From Natrialbaceae archaeon (GTDB lineage Archaea > Halobacteriota > Halobacteria > Halobacteriales > Natrialbaceae): a stretch of 59,343 bases of DNA. The translations under genes were made by a program, and so were the position numbers. Below the pieces are notes generated by a model that searched no databases, was not told where the DNA came from, and saw only the letters and a list, made by a program, of their open reading frames with translations. This document shows, one piece after another, positions 9,594-18,717 of the stretch; position 1 is the first letter of the stretch; the number at the start of each line of letters is the position of its first letter. The stretch spans positions 1-59,343 of the forward strand of contig PWMF01000111.1 of NCBI GenBank assembly GCA_003559215.1, written 5' to 3'.

Positions 9594-11392
9594 GAGCGAT
9601 CGGCCTCCGCCATCGGGACGCGGACGTTCGACTCGCTGGCCTCCTCTATGGCCTCCTCGTACCCCGCATCGGCGTGACGGATCACACCCATCCCCGGATC
9701 GGTGGTGAACACCCGTCTCGCCTTCTCGGCGGCCAGCTCGGAGCCGTCGAGCACGACGTGGTTGTTCGTGTGGAGGGAGTTGCCGATGCCGACGCCGCCG
9801 CCGTCGTGGACGCTGACGATATCGGCGCCGGCCGCACAGTTGAGCAGGGCGTTGAGAATCGGCCAGTCGGCGACTGCGTCGGTGCCGTCAGCCATCGCCT
9901 CAGTCTCGCGGTTCGGGCTTGCGACCGAGCCCGCGTCGAGGTGATCCCGGGTGACGACGATCGGCGCGGAGATCTCGCCGTCGGCGACGAGGTCGTTGAT
10001 CCGCAGGGCGAAGCGGGCGCGCTCGGTGAGTTCCTCGCCACCCTCTCCCTCGGTGTTGTAGCCGAGCCAGCACACCCTCGAGGGCAGACCTTGGAACTCG
10101 ACTCGCTCCTGCGCGAGGTCGATCCAGCGGTGGAGGTGCTCCTTCTCCGGAAACAGCTCCCGAACCGCGTCGTCGGTCCGATGGATGTCCGCGTGATCGC
10201 CCGAGAGCGCGACCCAGCGGAACGGGCCCTTCCCGCGGCAGAACAGCGGGCGGATGTACGCGGGGACGAACCCCGGGAAGTCGAACGGCTGGCGATCCTC
10301 CGGATCGCTACCCGACAGGGGCCAACGGCCGCCGTCGACCGACTCGTGGTCGCGATGATCAGCGACCTGCCCGCGGAGGTTGTTGCCGTACTCGAAGGCG
10401 ATTGCCCCTCGCTCCTGTAGCTCGAGGATAGCGTCGACGTGGCGCTCCATCGTCTCGAGGCTCTCGGCGACGTACGTCTCGGGGCTCTCGTTACGAAGCT
10501 CGTCTGCCTCCGAGACGGTGTACCCCGACGGGTAGTACCCCTCGAGTTCGTCGTGGGCGCTGGTCTGGTCGGTGACGACGTCGGGGACGAAGCCACGCTC
10601 GAGCATCTCCTCGAGCAGATCTGCGGCGTTCATGTGGACGCCGACGCTGTAGGGCTCGCCGGCCTCGGCGGCCGCTTCGGCGTTTGCGATCGCCTCCTCG
10701 AGGTCGTCGGTCTTCTCCTGGCAGTAGCCCGTCTCGAGGCGTCGATCGATCCGGGTCTCGTCGACCTCGGCGGCGATGCAGACGCCGCCGTTCATCGTGA
10801 CCGCGAGCGGCTGGGCGCCGCCCATTCCGCCGAGGCCGCCCGTGGCGACGACCTTGCCCTCGAGCCCCTCCGTTTCGGGATAGTGCTGGGCGGAGAGCTC
10901 CGCGAGGGTCTCGTAGGTGCCCTGAATGATCCCCTGGGTGCCGATGTAGGCCCACGAGCCGGCCGTCATCTGGCCGTACATGATCTTCCCCTCGGCTTCG
11001 AGTTCGTGGAAGTGTTCCCAGTTATCCCAGTTGCCGACGAGGTCCGAGTTCGCGATCAACACCCGCGGCGCGCGCTCGTGGGTCTCGAAGCGGCCGACGG
11101 GCTTGCCCGACTGGACGAGCAGGGTTTCCTCGTCGCCCAGCTCCCGGAGTTCTGCACAGATCGCGTCGTAGGCGTCCCATGACCGGGCTGCGCGCCCGGT
11201 CCCGCCGTAGACGACCAGATCTTCGGGTCGCTCGGCGACCTCGGGGTCGAGGTTGTTGTTCAGCATTCGGAAGGCGGCTTCCTGACGCCAGCCCGCACAC
11301 TCGAGGTCCGTTCCCGTCGGCGCACCCTGATACTCCTGCCACTGGTCGCTCGGGGAGGCGTCCCCGAGCGTCGATCGTCGGTCACTGTCCAT
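9590..11392 (-). CDS. hutU: urocanate hydratase (urocanase)
   Basis: This NAD-dependent enzyme hydrates urocanate to 4-imidazolone-5-propionate, the second step of histidine degradation. The 600-residue protein carries the family landmarks [17 protein letters not shown] near the N-terminus, [19 protein letters not shown] (the glycine-rich nucleotide-binding region), and [16 protein letters not shown]. Its length exceeds the usual 550-560 residues, with acidic haloarchaeal insertions. It is the first gene of the hutUGI unit. It starts 86 bases from the divergent HTH-10 regulator, and the shared region contains a 12-bp palindrome. Confidence 0.96.
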   Translation of the reverse strand: MDSDRRSTLGDASPSDQWQEYQGAPTGTDLECAGWRQEAAFRMLNNNLDPEVAERPEDLVVYGGTGRAARSWDAYDAICAELRELGDEETLLVQSGKPVGRFETHERAPRVLIANSDLVGNWDNWEHFHELEAEGKIMYGQMTAGSWAYIGTQGIIQGTYETLAELSAQHYPETEGLEGKVVATGGLGGMGGAQPLAVTMNGGVCIAAEVDETRIDRRLETGYCQEKTDDLEEAIANAEAAAEAGEPYSVGVHMNAADLLEEMLERGFVPDVVTDQTSAHDELEGYYPSGYTVSEADELRNESPETYVAESLETMERHVDAILELQERGAIAFEYGNNLRGQVADHRDHESVDGGRWPLSGSDPEDRQPFDFPGFVPAYIRPLFCRGKGPFRWVALSGDHADIHRTDDAVRELFPEKEHLHRWIDLAQERVEFQGLPSRVCWLGYNTEGEGGEELTERARFALRINDLVADGEISAPIVVTRDHLDAGSVASPNRETEAMADGTDAVADWPILNALLNCAAGADIVSVHDGGGVGIGNSLHTNNHVVLDGSELAAEKARRVFTTDPGMGVIRHADAGYEEAIEEASESNVRVPMAEADRS

Positions 11393-11429
11393 ACCGATAG
11401 CACGATCCGGGGAACCAACACGTCTGATG

Positions 11430-11441
11430 TTCCGTACGGAA
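11430..11441. promoter_or_regulatory. perfect 12-bp palindrome in the hutU/regulator promoter region
   Basis: TTCCGTACGGAA is a perfect palindrome 37 bases before the hutU start and 37 bases before the regulator start, so it sits exactly midway. It is adjacent to the regulator's TATA box. A likely role is as a binding site for the regulator encoded next to it or for another dimeric factor. Confidence 0.55.
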
Positions 11442-11444
11442 GTG

Positions 11445-11455
11445 TATTTATATTA
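11445..11455 (+). promoter_or_regulatory. TATA box of the hut-linked HTH-10 regulator
   Basis: TATTTATATTA is centred 29 bases before the GTG start at 11479. The spacing fits a leaderless or nearly leaderless transcript and supports that GTG as the start. Confidence 0.6.
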
Positions 11456-11478
11456 GCTCGGCCGCCCATCGGTAGCAC

Positions 11479-12129
11479 GTGTACGAGTCGACCTTCGCCG
11501 TCGCCGACTCGAGCGCCTACACCGCGCCGACCGACGGCACCGACTGCCGGATCGAACTCTGGTGTAACGACCACGCGGACCTCCTCTACGTCGTCGGCTC
11601 GTCGATCGAGCCGGTCCTCTCCCGGGTCCGTGCAGATATCGGGATCGAGGACTGCGTCCGCGGGGACAGTGAGACGGTCGTCATCACGAGTTCCTGCCTG
11701 AAACGACACGAGACCTCGCACATCGATCGGTACCTCGAGTCCCACGACTGCCTGTTGCTCCCGCCGCTGCGGTACGAGGACGGGCGGAAACACTGCCGGA
11801 TCCTCGCGCTCGACTCTCAGAACCTCACCGACCTCTACACCGCTCTCCTCGAGGACGGGTTCGACGTCGAGGTCCTGACCAAACGCGAGATCGGCGTTCC
11901 AGCCCGGTCGTCCCCACTGGTATCCCTCGAGGCGGTGCTGCCGGAGCTGACGGCCCGCCAGCGGACGGTTCTGTCGCGAGCCGTCGAGGGCGGCTACTAC
12001 GAGATTCCGCGGGAGACGACGAGCGAGGAACTTGCAACCGAGCTGGGTATCAGCCGACGGGCGGTAGACGACCACCTCCGCCGGGTCGAGCGGAAGCTGA
12101 TATGGTCGTTGCGCTCCTATCTCTACTGA
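11479..12129 (+). CDS. HTH-10 (Bat-type) regulator, candidate regulator of the hut genes
   Basis: This 216-residue protein begins at a GTG. Residues 1-145 form the beta-rich sensing region common to short Bat-type regulators. Residues 150-210 are the HTH-10 domain (LPELTARQRTVLSRAVEGGYY, then EELATELGISRRAVDDHLRR). It has no PAS or GAF domain and no membrane segment, so it may bind a small ligand directly. It is divergent from hutU with only 86 bases between the starts, which suggests control of the hut genes by a histidine or urocanate signal. That role is inferred from position alone. Confidence 0.85.
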   Translation: MYESTFAVADSSAYTAPTDGTDCRIELWCNDHADLLYVVGSSIEPVLSRVRADIGIEDCVRGDSETVVITSSCLKRHETSHIDRYLESHDCLLLPPLRYEDGRKHCRILALDSQNLTDLYTALLEDGFDVEVLTKREIGVPARSSPLVSLEAVLPELTARQRTVLSRAVEGGYYEIPRETTSEELATELGISRRAVDDHLRRVERKLIWSLRSYLY

Positions 12130-12381
12130 CACGTCCACTGCTCCACAACCTCTTCCGGAGGGAACCCCATCCGGTCAGTCCGCCGACGCAGACAACCCAC
12201 CAACGGGGTCGATCTCGGATCAGAGAGAGTCAGCCGCACATAACTGTCGCAGCTGTTAACCCGACCGACGATAGGGGCGGCCCGATTCGATTCGGTCGAT
12301 GAGCGACCGAGGACGAGGGTGGCCAGGGGCTGCTCGAGCACGACCGGGGGAGCGAGCGTGATCGCGGAGAGTTGCACCGAC

Positions 12382-12663
12382 ATGGTTCTCGAGGGGTCAA
12401 ACGGGAGCTACTACACCGGCTGGGAGGTCGCCCGCCGGCTCCGATCGGGCGACTGGAGCCCCTGCCTCCGGCAGGAGGACCCCGACCGACGGCTGGTCGA
12501 GACCGAGTCGGGTGCGCTGCTGTTGCTCACCCCGATCGATCCTGCGACGCTGCCGCCTCGAGCGGAGGTTCGGCTCGAGGGCGAGGCCGCCCGCGTGGTT
12601 CGGACGCAACGGCGGTGTCGTCGACTCCGAAACCGACGGTACGGGTTCCCTGACGGTTCATAG
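12382..12663 (+). CDS. small hypothetical protein
   Basis: The 93-residue product starting MVLEGSNGSYYTGWEVARRL is followed by LETESGALLLLTPIDP-like residues and an Arg-rich tail (RCRRLRNRRYGF). The frame is open up to a GTG at 12319 and also offers a GTG at 12358; I chose the ATG because the preceding residues look uncoded. The middle looks like a short beta-rich domain. I recognise no family, and the basic tail is unusual for this organism. The gene lies between the hut regulator and the metalloprotease on the same strand. Confidence 0.5.
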   Translation: MVLEGSNGSYYTGWEVARRLRSGDWSPCLRQEDPDRRLVETESGALLLLTPIDPATLPPRAEVRLEGEAARVVRTQRRCRRLRNRRYGFPDGS

Positions 12664-12741
12664 TCCGAATGTAACCGTTTTAGGGCGAGCCATCGTAGTT
12701 CATAGGGATCGCCAAACGCAGGCCGCGATCGATTCGAGCAG

Positions 12742-13554
12742 ATGAGCACCGACGGCACGAGCGACGAACGGACGAGGCTCACGCGGCGCCAGCTGCTGGT
12801 CGGGCTGGCCGGCTCGGCCGTCTCGGTCGGCACCGTCGGAACGGTCGGCTACGCGAGACGGGAGCCGACCGACCGGCTCGAGGTCAGACTCTGGTTCTCC
12901 GAGCGGGCCGCGGGGTACGACGGGATCGCCGGGCGCGTTCGCGACTACCTCGAGGGCCTGCTTTCCTACGAGTACTGGAACCTCGAACTGTCGATCGGCG
13001 GGACGGTCGCGGTCTCGACGGAGGACGGGGCCCGCGTGACCAGCGGCGGCGAGTGGCCTGCGGCGCTGGCGTCGGGGGCGATCGGGATCGGCGGCGTCGA
13101 TCCCGTCTCGGACGTCAACCTGCTCGTCACGGACGGCCAGATGACGACCGCGCCCACCGGATTCGCGCTTCCGCACGTCGCGTCCGTCGGCGGCGCCCGC
13201 TACCTCGCGACGCTGCCGCCGATCGCGGAGCTGGGGACTGTTCGGGACGGCGAGACGGTCCACCGGATCGTCCCCAACGAGCGTCCGACCCGGACGATTC
13301 AGATCCTGCTGCACGAACTCGGGCACGCGCTCGGACTCGAGCACGATCACGGCGTCGCCTTCCGCAGCGAGGAGACCGTCGTCGCGACGCCGATGCTCAG
13401 CAGCTACGCCTGGGATCCCGACTACGAACAGGGCCGATCGCGCTGTGGTACCGTCTACCCGTTGACGACGGGACGCGACCGCGCGCTAAGTCTGACGTTT
13501 TCGGCGTGTTCGCGGCAGAAACTCGAGTCCTACAGCGGCGGCTTGACGCTGTAA
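12742..13554 (+). CDS. Tat-exported zinc metalloprotease (matrixin/M10-like)
   Basis: This 270-residue protein has a twin-arginine type leader (LTRRQLLVGLAGSAVSVGTV, about residues 14-33), so it is exported folded. The zinc motif HELGHALGLEHD has His191, Glu192, His195 and His201, the HExxHxxGxxH pattern of the metzincin clan. A Met-containing segment follows (VVATPMLSSYAW), in keeping with the Met-turn that gives the clan its name. Likely substrates are extracellular or cell-surface proteins. The C-terminus contains two Cys. The precise subfamily is uncertain. Confidence 0.85.
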   Translation: MSTDGTSDERTRLTRRQLLVGLAGSAVSVGTVGTVGYARREPTDRLEVRLWFSERAAGYDGIAGRVRDYLEGLLSYEYWNLELSIGGTVAVSTEDGARVTSGGEWPAALASGAIGIGGVDPVSDVNLLVTDGQMTTAPTGFALPHVASVGGARYLATLPPIAELGTVRDGETVHRIVPNERPTRTIQILLHELGHALGLEHDHGVAFRSEETVVATPMLSSYAWDPDYEQGRSRCGTVYPLTTGRDRALSLTFSACSRQKLESYSGGLTL

Positions 13555-13578
13555 CTGGCCGAAAACGCGTCGAAGAGC

Positions 13579-13926
13579 CTACTCCTCGTCGGTTTCGTTC
13601 TCGCCGCGGGCGAAACTCCCCTGCTCGCTGTCCGACTCGTCGATCTCCGGGGACGGGCCCTCGATGAGCGATTCGAAGTCGTCGGTCTCGTCGTACTGGT
13701 CGCGGTAGACCAGCGCCGCCCGCCCGAGCGACGTGATCTCGTAGAGGCCGGAGCGCTCGGCCGGACCGATCTTCTCGACGAGCCCGTAATCTTCGAGGAC
13801 CGGCAGTCGGGTGTTGATGTTCTTGCGGCTCTTGCCGGTATGAGCAGCCAGGTTGGTCGCGACGTTGCGTCCCTTGTCCTCGAGCTCCTCGAGGATCAGG
13901 AAGTCAGTGGGTTGTCGTAATTTCAC
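13579..13926 (-). CDS. winged-helix transcription regulator
   Basis: The 115-residue product has a winged-helix domain over residues 5-75: TDFLILEELEDKGRNVATNLAAHTGKSRKNINTRL supplies the helices (recognition helix near RKNINTRLPVL), and VEKIGPAERSGLYEITSLG is the wing. A very acidic tail of about 35 residues follows. It resembles the phage PhiH1-repressor-like/MarR proteins common in haloarchaea. A TATA box 29 bases upstream sits inside a short inverted repeat, which suggests autoregulation. The target genes are unknown; the neighbours are a metalloprotease and the trehalose genes. Confidence 0.85.
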   Translation of the reverse strand: MKLRQPTDFLILEELEDKGRNVATNLAAHTGKSRKNINTRLPVLEDYGLVEKIGPAERSGLYEITSLGRAALVYRDQYDETDDFESLIEGPSPEIDESDSEQGSFARGENETDEE

Positions 13927-13947
13927 TCTCGGTCACGCTCGTACCTG

Positions 13948-13965
13948 CCACTATATTTCCAGTGG
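13948..13965 (-). promoter_or_regulatory. TATA box enclosed by an inverted repeat (candidate autoregulatory operator)
   Basis: CCACT at 13948-13952 and AGTGG at 13961-13965 are exact inverted arms around ATATTTCC. On the minus strand this holds the TATA box (GGAAATATAG) at the right distance from ATG 13926. A dimeric repressor bound here would block TBP. Confidence 0.5.
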
Positions 13966-14065
13966 TGACTAATTCTTTCGACTCCGACCGGTCGACCCGG
14001 TTCGAATGACATATTGGGCGCCCCAGCGTCCCTGGCGCTACAAAAGCGGACTCTCGGCCGTCGGC

Positions 14066-14917
14066 TCATCCACTGTCAGCAGTCCGAGTCGTAGGGGCAA
14101 CGGAGTCGTCCCGAACGTGTTCGACACCCGTTGTCGCGAACCACTCGAGCAGCGAGGCGACCTGTTCGGGCGAGCGGACGCGCCCGGACGCGGCGGTCGC
14201 CGCGTCGTCGCCGACGCGGACGCCGACACCCCGGGGTTCGACGGCTCGAAACGCGGATTCGTCGGTAACGTCGTCGCCGATGTAGATCGGAACCGTCCCG
14301 TCCGAGCGGTCGGCGACGAGCATTCCGACAGCGTTTCCTTTCCCCCACTCGATCGAAGGACCGATCTCGAGGATTGCCTTTCCGGCCGAGAGTTCGAGCC
14401 CCTCGGCGCCGAACCGGGAGACGGTCTCGCGGGTAAGTCGCTCGACCTGTGGTCTCGCGGGTTCGGGCACCGACCGGTAGTGGACCGTTGCAGTCAGGCG
14501 CTTGTTCTCGACGCGGGCGTTCGGAACCGGGTCGAGGGCGATCTCGAGGGCCTCGCAGACGGCGTCGACGCGCGTGGCGCGCTTTCGGGCGATCGGGTGA
14601 ACCGCGACCGATCCGCCTCGCTCGAGTTCGAGGCCGTGGTTCCCCGCGTAGATCCGCGGGCCGTCGACCCGGGCACGGACGTCGGCGAGCCCGCGCCCGC
14701 TGACGATCGCGGTCGCCACGTCCGGTTCGTCGGCGATTCTGTCGAGGACGTCGCTGACGGCCCGCGTCGGGGCCGCCTCGTCGGGGTCGTCGACGATCGG
14801 CGCCAGCGTGCCGTCGAAGTCCAGACACAACAGGAGCTCCGTCGCCTCCTCGAGTCGCGTCCGGATCCGGGGCCGTACCTCGTCGATCGGATTCGGCTTC
14901 GTTCGCTGTCGTTGCAT
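14066..14917 (-). CDS. otsB: trehalose-6-phosphate phosphatase
   Basis: This HAD-superfamily phosphatase converts trehalose 6-phosphate to trehalose, a compatible solute. The 283-residue protein has the catalytic CLDFDGTLAPI (Asp33 and Asp35), IVSGRGLADV, the family motif YAGNHGLELE, a KGNAVGML segment and the metal-binding GDDVTDESAF. Its ATG follows the otsA stop by one base, so the two are co-transcribed with otsA first. Together they make the two-step OtsAB pathway. Confidence 0.95.
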   Translation of the reverse strand: MQRQRTKPNPIDEVRPRIRTRLEEATELLLCLDFDGTLAPIVDDPDEAAPTRAVSDVLDRIADEPDVATAIVSGRGLADVRARVDGPRIYAGNHGLELERGGSVAVHPIARKRATRVDAVCEALEIALDPVPNARVENKRLTATVHYRSVPEPARPQVERLTRETVSRFGAEGLELSAGKAILEIGPSIEWGKGNAVGMLVADRSDGTVPIYIGDDVTDESAFRAVEPRGVGVRVGDDAATAASGRVRSPEQVASLLEWFATTGVEHVRDDSVAPTTRTADSG

Positions 14918-14918
14918 G

Positions 14919-16553
14919 TTATACCTGCGGCGTGCGCGCGCCGGGATCGTCGTCGTCCGATTCGTTCGGGTCGTGCAGGCGCCGGATCGACTCGAACTGG
15001 CTGTCCATCCACGCCTTGAGATCGGCCTCGAACACCTCGGTCCGCAGCGACCGCATCCGACGTCGTCGTTCGCTGGCCGGCATCGCCAGCGCGGTCTCGA
15101 GGTCGGCGGCGAACGCGTCGGTGTCGGTCGGGTCGATCGTCACCGCGTCGGCACCGAGCCGTTCGTGGGCGCCGGTTCGCTCGCTCAACAGCAGGACGCC
15201 GTCGCCGTGGGGCTCACCCGGCGCCGCTCCGTCTCTGGGACCCTCGCCGACGCAGGAGGCGACGAACTCCTGGGCGACGAGGTTCATCCCGTCCAGTAGC
15301 GGGCTGGTGACCATGACGTCGGCCCGACGGTAGAGGCCACAGAGGTTCTCTTGGGGGACGTACTCCTCGGTGTAGACGATCGGCTGCCAGTCGTCGGTCC
15401 CGAACCGGCTGTTGATCCGGGTGACCTCGCTGCGGACCAGTTCGCCGAGCCGTTCGTATGCCGGAATGCCGGTTCTGGATGGTGTCGCCTTCTGGAGGAA
15501 CGTGAACTCCTCGCGACGATCGGGGTTGCGCTCGAAGAACCGCTCGAGGGCGGCGAGCCGTTCGGGAATCCCCTTCGAGTAATCGAGACGGTCGACGCCG
15601 AGCCCGAGCGTGACCTCCGGAGAGACGCCGAACTCCTCGAGCAAGGCGTCCACGTCCTCGACTGCGCGGGCAGCCTCGTCGTAGGTGTCGGCGTCGATCC
15701 CCATCGCGGCGGTCGCCAGCCGGGTCGTCCCCTCGTCGTAGTCGACGAGCCACTCGTCGTGGTCGACGACCGCGTCGTCGAGGTAGCGCTCGACGCACTC
15801 GAGGAACAGCCGGGCGTACCGATCGACGTGAAAGCCCAGCAGGTCGTTGCCGAGCAGCCCCTCGAGCAGTTCCTCGCCGACGGAACACTCCGCGAACGTC
15901 TCCGGCGTCGGCCACGGGATGTGCCAGAAGTGTGCGATCGTCGCGGCCTTCGGGATCCGCTCGCGGATCAGCCGCGGCGCGAGCCCGAAGTGGTAGTCCT
16001 GGATCCAGACGATCGACTCCGCGCTCGCGTGCTCGGCGACGGCGTCGGCGAACCGTTCGTTGACGGTTCGGTACCAGTCGAAGTCGTTCGTCCAGTCGCC
16101 TCGCTCCTTGATCAGACCGGGGAACTCGTGACAGAGCGGCCAGAGAACCTGGTTGCTAAAGCCGTAGTAGTAGCAGTCGACGGCTTCCTCTGAGAGGTCG
16201 ATCCGGTGGAGGGTGTAGGCGTCCTCACCGGGCGGCACGGAGACGCAGTCGTTCGCGTCGGTGACCGCGAAGTCGGCCTCGCCGTCGCCCCAGGCGATCC
16301 AGGTTCCGTTGGCTTCCTGGACGACGGGATCCAGCCCGGCGGTTAGCCCGCCGGTGGGCTCGTCGACGACGATCGATCGGTCGTCGCCCTCCGACTCGTA
16401 CTCGTGGCGATACGGCTGGCGGTTCGAGACGACGATCAGCGATCCCGGACAGCCCGGACTGTCGTCGTCGTCCGTCTCGTCGGGGTGGCTCCCCCCGTCG
16501 GCTCGTCGCCCGTCGCTCCGTCCGTCGGGCAGCCGGTCCTCCGTATTTCGCAT
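14919..16553 (-). CDS. otsA: trehalose-6-phosphate synthase
   Basis: This family GT20 glycosyltransferase joins a nucleotide-activated glucose to glucose 6-phosphate. The 544-residue protein starts with an acidic stretch of about 35 residues, then LIVVSNRQPYRHE and GGLTAGLDPVVQ. WIQDYHFGLAPRLIRE is the conserved substrate segment. VDRLDYSKGIPERL holds the Arg/Lys that bind the nucleotide-sugar phosphates, and LLDGMNLVAQEFVA is the family C-terminal motif. It is transcribed upstream of otsB. It serves osmoadaptation, alone or beside a salt-in strategy. Confidence 0.95.
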   Translation of the reverse strand: MRNTEDRLPDGRSDGRRADGGSHPDETDDDDSPGCPGSLIVVSNRQPYRHEYESEGDDRSIVVDEPTGGLTAGLDPVVQEANGTWIAWGDGEADFAVTDANDCVSVPPGEDAYTLHRIDLSEEAVDCYYYGFSNQVLWPLCHEFPGLIKERGDWTNDFDWYRTVNERFADAVAEHASAESIVWIQDYHFGLAPRLIRERIPKAATIAHFWHIPWPTPETFAECSVGEELLEGLLGNDLLGFHVDRYARLFLECVERYLDDAVVDHDEWLVDYDEGTTRLATAAMGIDADTYDEAARAVEDVDALLEEFGVSPEVTLGLGVDRLDYSKGIPERLAALERFFERNPDRREEFTFLQKATPSRTGIPAYERLGELVRSEVTRINSRFGTDDWQPIVYTEEYVPQENLCGLYRRADVMVTSPLLDGMNLVAQEFVASCVGEGPRDGAAPGEPHGDGVLLLSERTGAHERLGADAVTIDPTDTDAFAADLETALAMPASERRRRMRSLRTEVFEADLKAWMDSQFESIRRLHDPNESDDDDPGARTPQV

Positions 16554-16615
16554 TCGCTGAAGGGAAACAGGGCCCTAGCGCGTCGGTTCGCGGCTTGCAT
16601 CAGCCTGGCCCTCTA

Positions 16616-16629
16616 ATACCCCCCGGTAT
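16616..16629. promoter_or_regulatory. short inverted repeat between otsA and the M24 peptidase
   Basis: ATACC at 16616-16620 and GGTAT at 16625-16629 flank CCCC in the 166-base divergent region. A second palindrome, AGGGCCCT, lies at 16569-16576, close to the otsA start. Either could bind a regulator of otsAB, but in G+C-rich DNA short palindromes occur by chance. Confidence 0.3.
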
Positions 16630-16719
16630 CGTTTCGGCCGGGAGACCCGTCGCTACGCCGTCCGTTCGGCATTCCCGCGACCCGAACGCTCTTTTCGAGA
16701 CGCCCGAAACCCTCGGGGT

Positions 16720-17883
16720 ATGCACCCGCCGTTCGACGCCCGCATCGAGACCTGTCGGCGCCGGCTCGAGACCGTCGGCGCGGAGCTGCTCGTTTGCTTC
16801 CCGAGCCCGAACTTGACCTATCTGACGGGGTTCGTCGAGTCGCCGTCCGAGCGCCACTTCCTGCTGTTCGTCCCCCGGACTGGGTCGCCTGCGATCGTCG
16901 CGCCCGCGATGTACGAGGCGCAACTCGAGTCCCTCGACGTTCCGAACGTCAGGCTCTGGGACGACGAGACGGATCCGTTGACCGCCGTCGGGGACGTTCT
17001 CGAGGGGATGGCGTTCGGAACGGCGGACGGCACCGCGGACCCGACCGTGTTGCTCGACGACCGCATGTGGACGACGTTCAACCACGACCTGCGCTCGTTG
17101 CTCCCCGAGGCCGAGTTCGGCCTCGCGAGTGCGGTCCTCGAGGAGCTCCGGATCCGCAAGGACGAGACCGAGCTCGCGGCGCTTCGCCGAGCGGGCTCGA
17201 TCGCCGACCGCGTCTCCCTCGAGATCCGCTCCCGTGGCGAGGAGCTGGTCGAGACGACCGAGGCCGAACTCGCGAGCGAGATCGACTCGCTGCTGGCGAG
17301 CGAGGGCGGCGGGGAGCCCGCCTTCGAGACGATCGTCGCCGCGGGACCGAACGGCGCCCGTCCTCACCACCACCCCGGGGATCGCGAGATCGAGCGGGGC
17401 GACCCCGTCGTGCTCGATTTCGGCGCGTTCGTCGAGAGCGATCTCGAGGCGGGAACCGCGCGGTATCCGGGCGACCAGACCCGGACGATCGTCGTCGGCG
17501 AACCCTCCGCGGAGTACGAACGCGTTCACGAGGCCGTCCGCGAGGCCCAGCAGGCTGCCGTCGAGGCCGTCGAGCCCGGCCTCGAGGCCGGCAAGATCGA
17601 CCGCGTCGCTCGCTCGGTGATCGAGGAGGCGGGCTACGGCGACGCCTTCGTCCACCGCACCGGCCACGGCGTCGGCCTCGAGGTCCACGAGCCCCCGTAC
17701 ATTACCGCGGGCAACGACCGCGAGCTCGAGCCTGGGATGGTCTTCTCGATCGAGCCGGGGATCTACCTCGAGGGGCAGTTCGGGGTGCGGATCGAAGATC
17801 TCGTCGCCGTCACCGAGGAGGGCTGCGAGCGGCTGAACGACTCGCCTCGAGGGTGGGAGAGCGGCGGGGACATCCGTCGGTAG
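16720..17883 (+). CDS. M24-family aminopeptidase/Xaa-Pro dipeptidase
   Basis: This 387-residue metallopeptidase cleaves next to proline or removes N-terminal residues. Residues 1-125 are the creatinase-type N-terminal domain (LVCFPSPNLTYLTGF). The pita-bread catalytic domain holds all five metal ligands: Asp in VVLDFGAF, Asp in YPGDQTRTI, His in RTGHGVGLEVHEPP, Glu in FSIEPGIYLEG and Glu in GVRIEDLV. It is cytoplasmic with no leader. It is transcribed divergently from otsA and convergently with the lipoprotein gene. It could be a Xaa-Pro dipeptidase (PepQ) or aminopeptidase; sequence alone does not decide. Confidence 0.9.
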   Translation: MHPPFDARIETCRRRLETVGAELLVCFPSPNLTYLTGFVESPSERHFLLFVPRTGSPAIVAPAMYEAQLESLDVPNVRLWDDETDPLTAVGDVLEGMAFGTADGTADPTVLLDDRMWTTFNHDLRSLLPEAEFGLASAVLEELRIRKDETELAALRRAGSIADRVSLEIRSRGEELVETTEAELASEIDSLLASEGGGEPAFETIVAAGPNGARPHHHPGDREIERGDPVVLDFGAFVESDLEAGTARYPGDQTRTIVVGEPSAEYERVHEAVREAQQAAVEAVEPGLEAGKIDRVARSVIEEAGYGDAFVHRTGHGVGLEVHEPPYITAGNDRELEPGMVFSIEPGIYLEGQFGVRIEDLVAVTEEGCERLNDSPRGWESGGDIRR

Positions 17884-17915
17884 CAGTAGATCGTAACGTG
17901 GTTTCTTTGTTTACA

Positions 17916-18578
17916 TTATCGTGTGGAACTCGCGTTACGTGCGGCTGGATTATCAGTGACTCTGAGCGTGAATCCCCACGTGAACTCGGTACCAGCATAC
18001 TCATGAGCGTTTTCGAAGCGATATTCACCAGTCGGAAAACATCCGTCGACGGTTGGATCGTCGACGACAATGAGCCGATCCGTCCCCGTTTCGTTGGGAC
18101 CGAGTGTGTGACTTAGCGGGCCTTCGTCCGTCATTTCGACGTATTCGTCCGTGGCTTTTGGGTTTTCGATACAGTCCGGGGTATAGTCTTCTTCGGGGCT
18201 ATCGGGAGCTGTAAGCGAGTAGAGGAGTATGCCCGCCTCACTCTCAGCCGAGCTCGATCCTTTGTAGTACGGACTCCAGATCTGCTTTTCAGTATCGCTC
18301 GTGTTCGTAGCGGAGACCTCGATAAACCCAGTTCCGTCGGCCGTCACAGTCTCTTCAACTACTTGGACATCGAACTCGACAGGTGCGTTGCTCGGGATGT
18401 CGTCCACGTCCGGTGTCGAGATCTGTCGTTCAAAACCGTCGGTCGAAACCACTCTGTCGCCGTTCGGGTCGTCGTCTGATCCGTTCCCGTCGTCGGTGCT
18501 ACCACTTTCGCTTACGCAACCAGCGAGAGTGACTGAGAGTGCAACACCAAGACTGCGAAGCCCTTGGCGGCGGTTCAT
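17916..18578 (-). CDS. secreted lipoprotein, function unknown
   Basis: This 220-residue protein opens MNRRQGLRSLGVALSVTLAGC, a short leader with a lipobox (VTLAGC) and an Arg pair at its head, so it is probably exported and lipid-anchored. A low-complexity Asp/Gly/Ser linker follows, then a beta-rich domain (VEFDVQVVEETVTADGTGFIEVSATNTSDTEKQ-type strands) resembling immunoglobulin-like folds. The TATA box at 18602-18608 lies 27 bases before ATG 18578, which favours this start over an in-frame ATG at 18587. It looks lower in G+C than its neighbours, which hints at recent acquisition. No family is assigned. Confidence 0.7.
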   Translation of the reverse strand: MNRRQGLRSLGVALSVTLAGCVSESGSTDDGNGSDDDPNGDRVVSTDGFERQISTPDVDDIPSNAPVEFDVQVVEETVTADGTGFIEVSATNTSDTEKQIWSPYYKGSSSAESEAGILLYSLTAPDSPEEDYTPDCIENPKATDEYVEMTDEGPLSHTLGPNETGTDRLIVVDDPTVDGCFPTGEYRFENAHEYAGTEFTWGFTLRVTDNPAARNASSTR

Positions 18579-18717
18579 GTCAGACAATCGTCCATAGGTG
18601 CATAAAATCCTTCTCTAAGCTCAAGCGTCGATTTGACCTTCTCGCCTGTTCGGTACGTCTCTCTCTCCGACGATTCGGCCGATTCGGGTTCACGATCCGG
18701 ACTGAATACAGAACCCA

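Noticed and set aside
16569..16576. AGGGCCCT palindrome as an otsAB operator
   Set aside because: An eight-base G+C palindrome is expected often by chance in DNA of this composition; it is mentioned only in passing.
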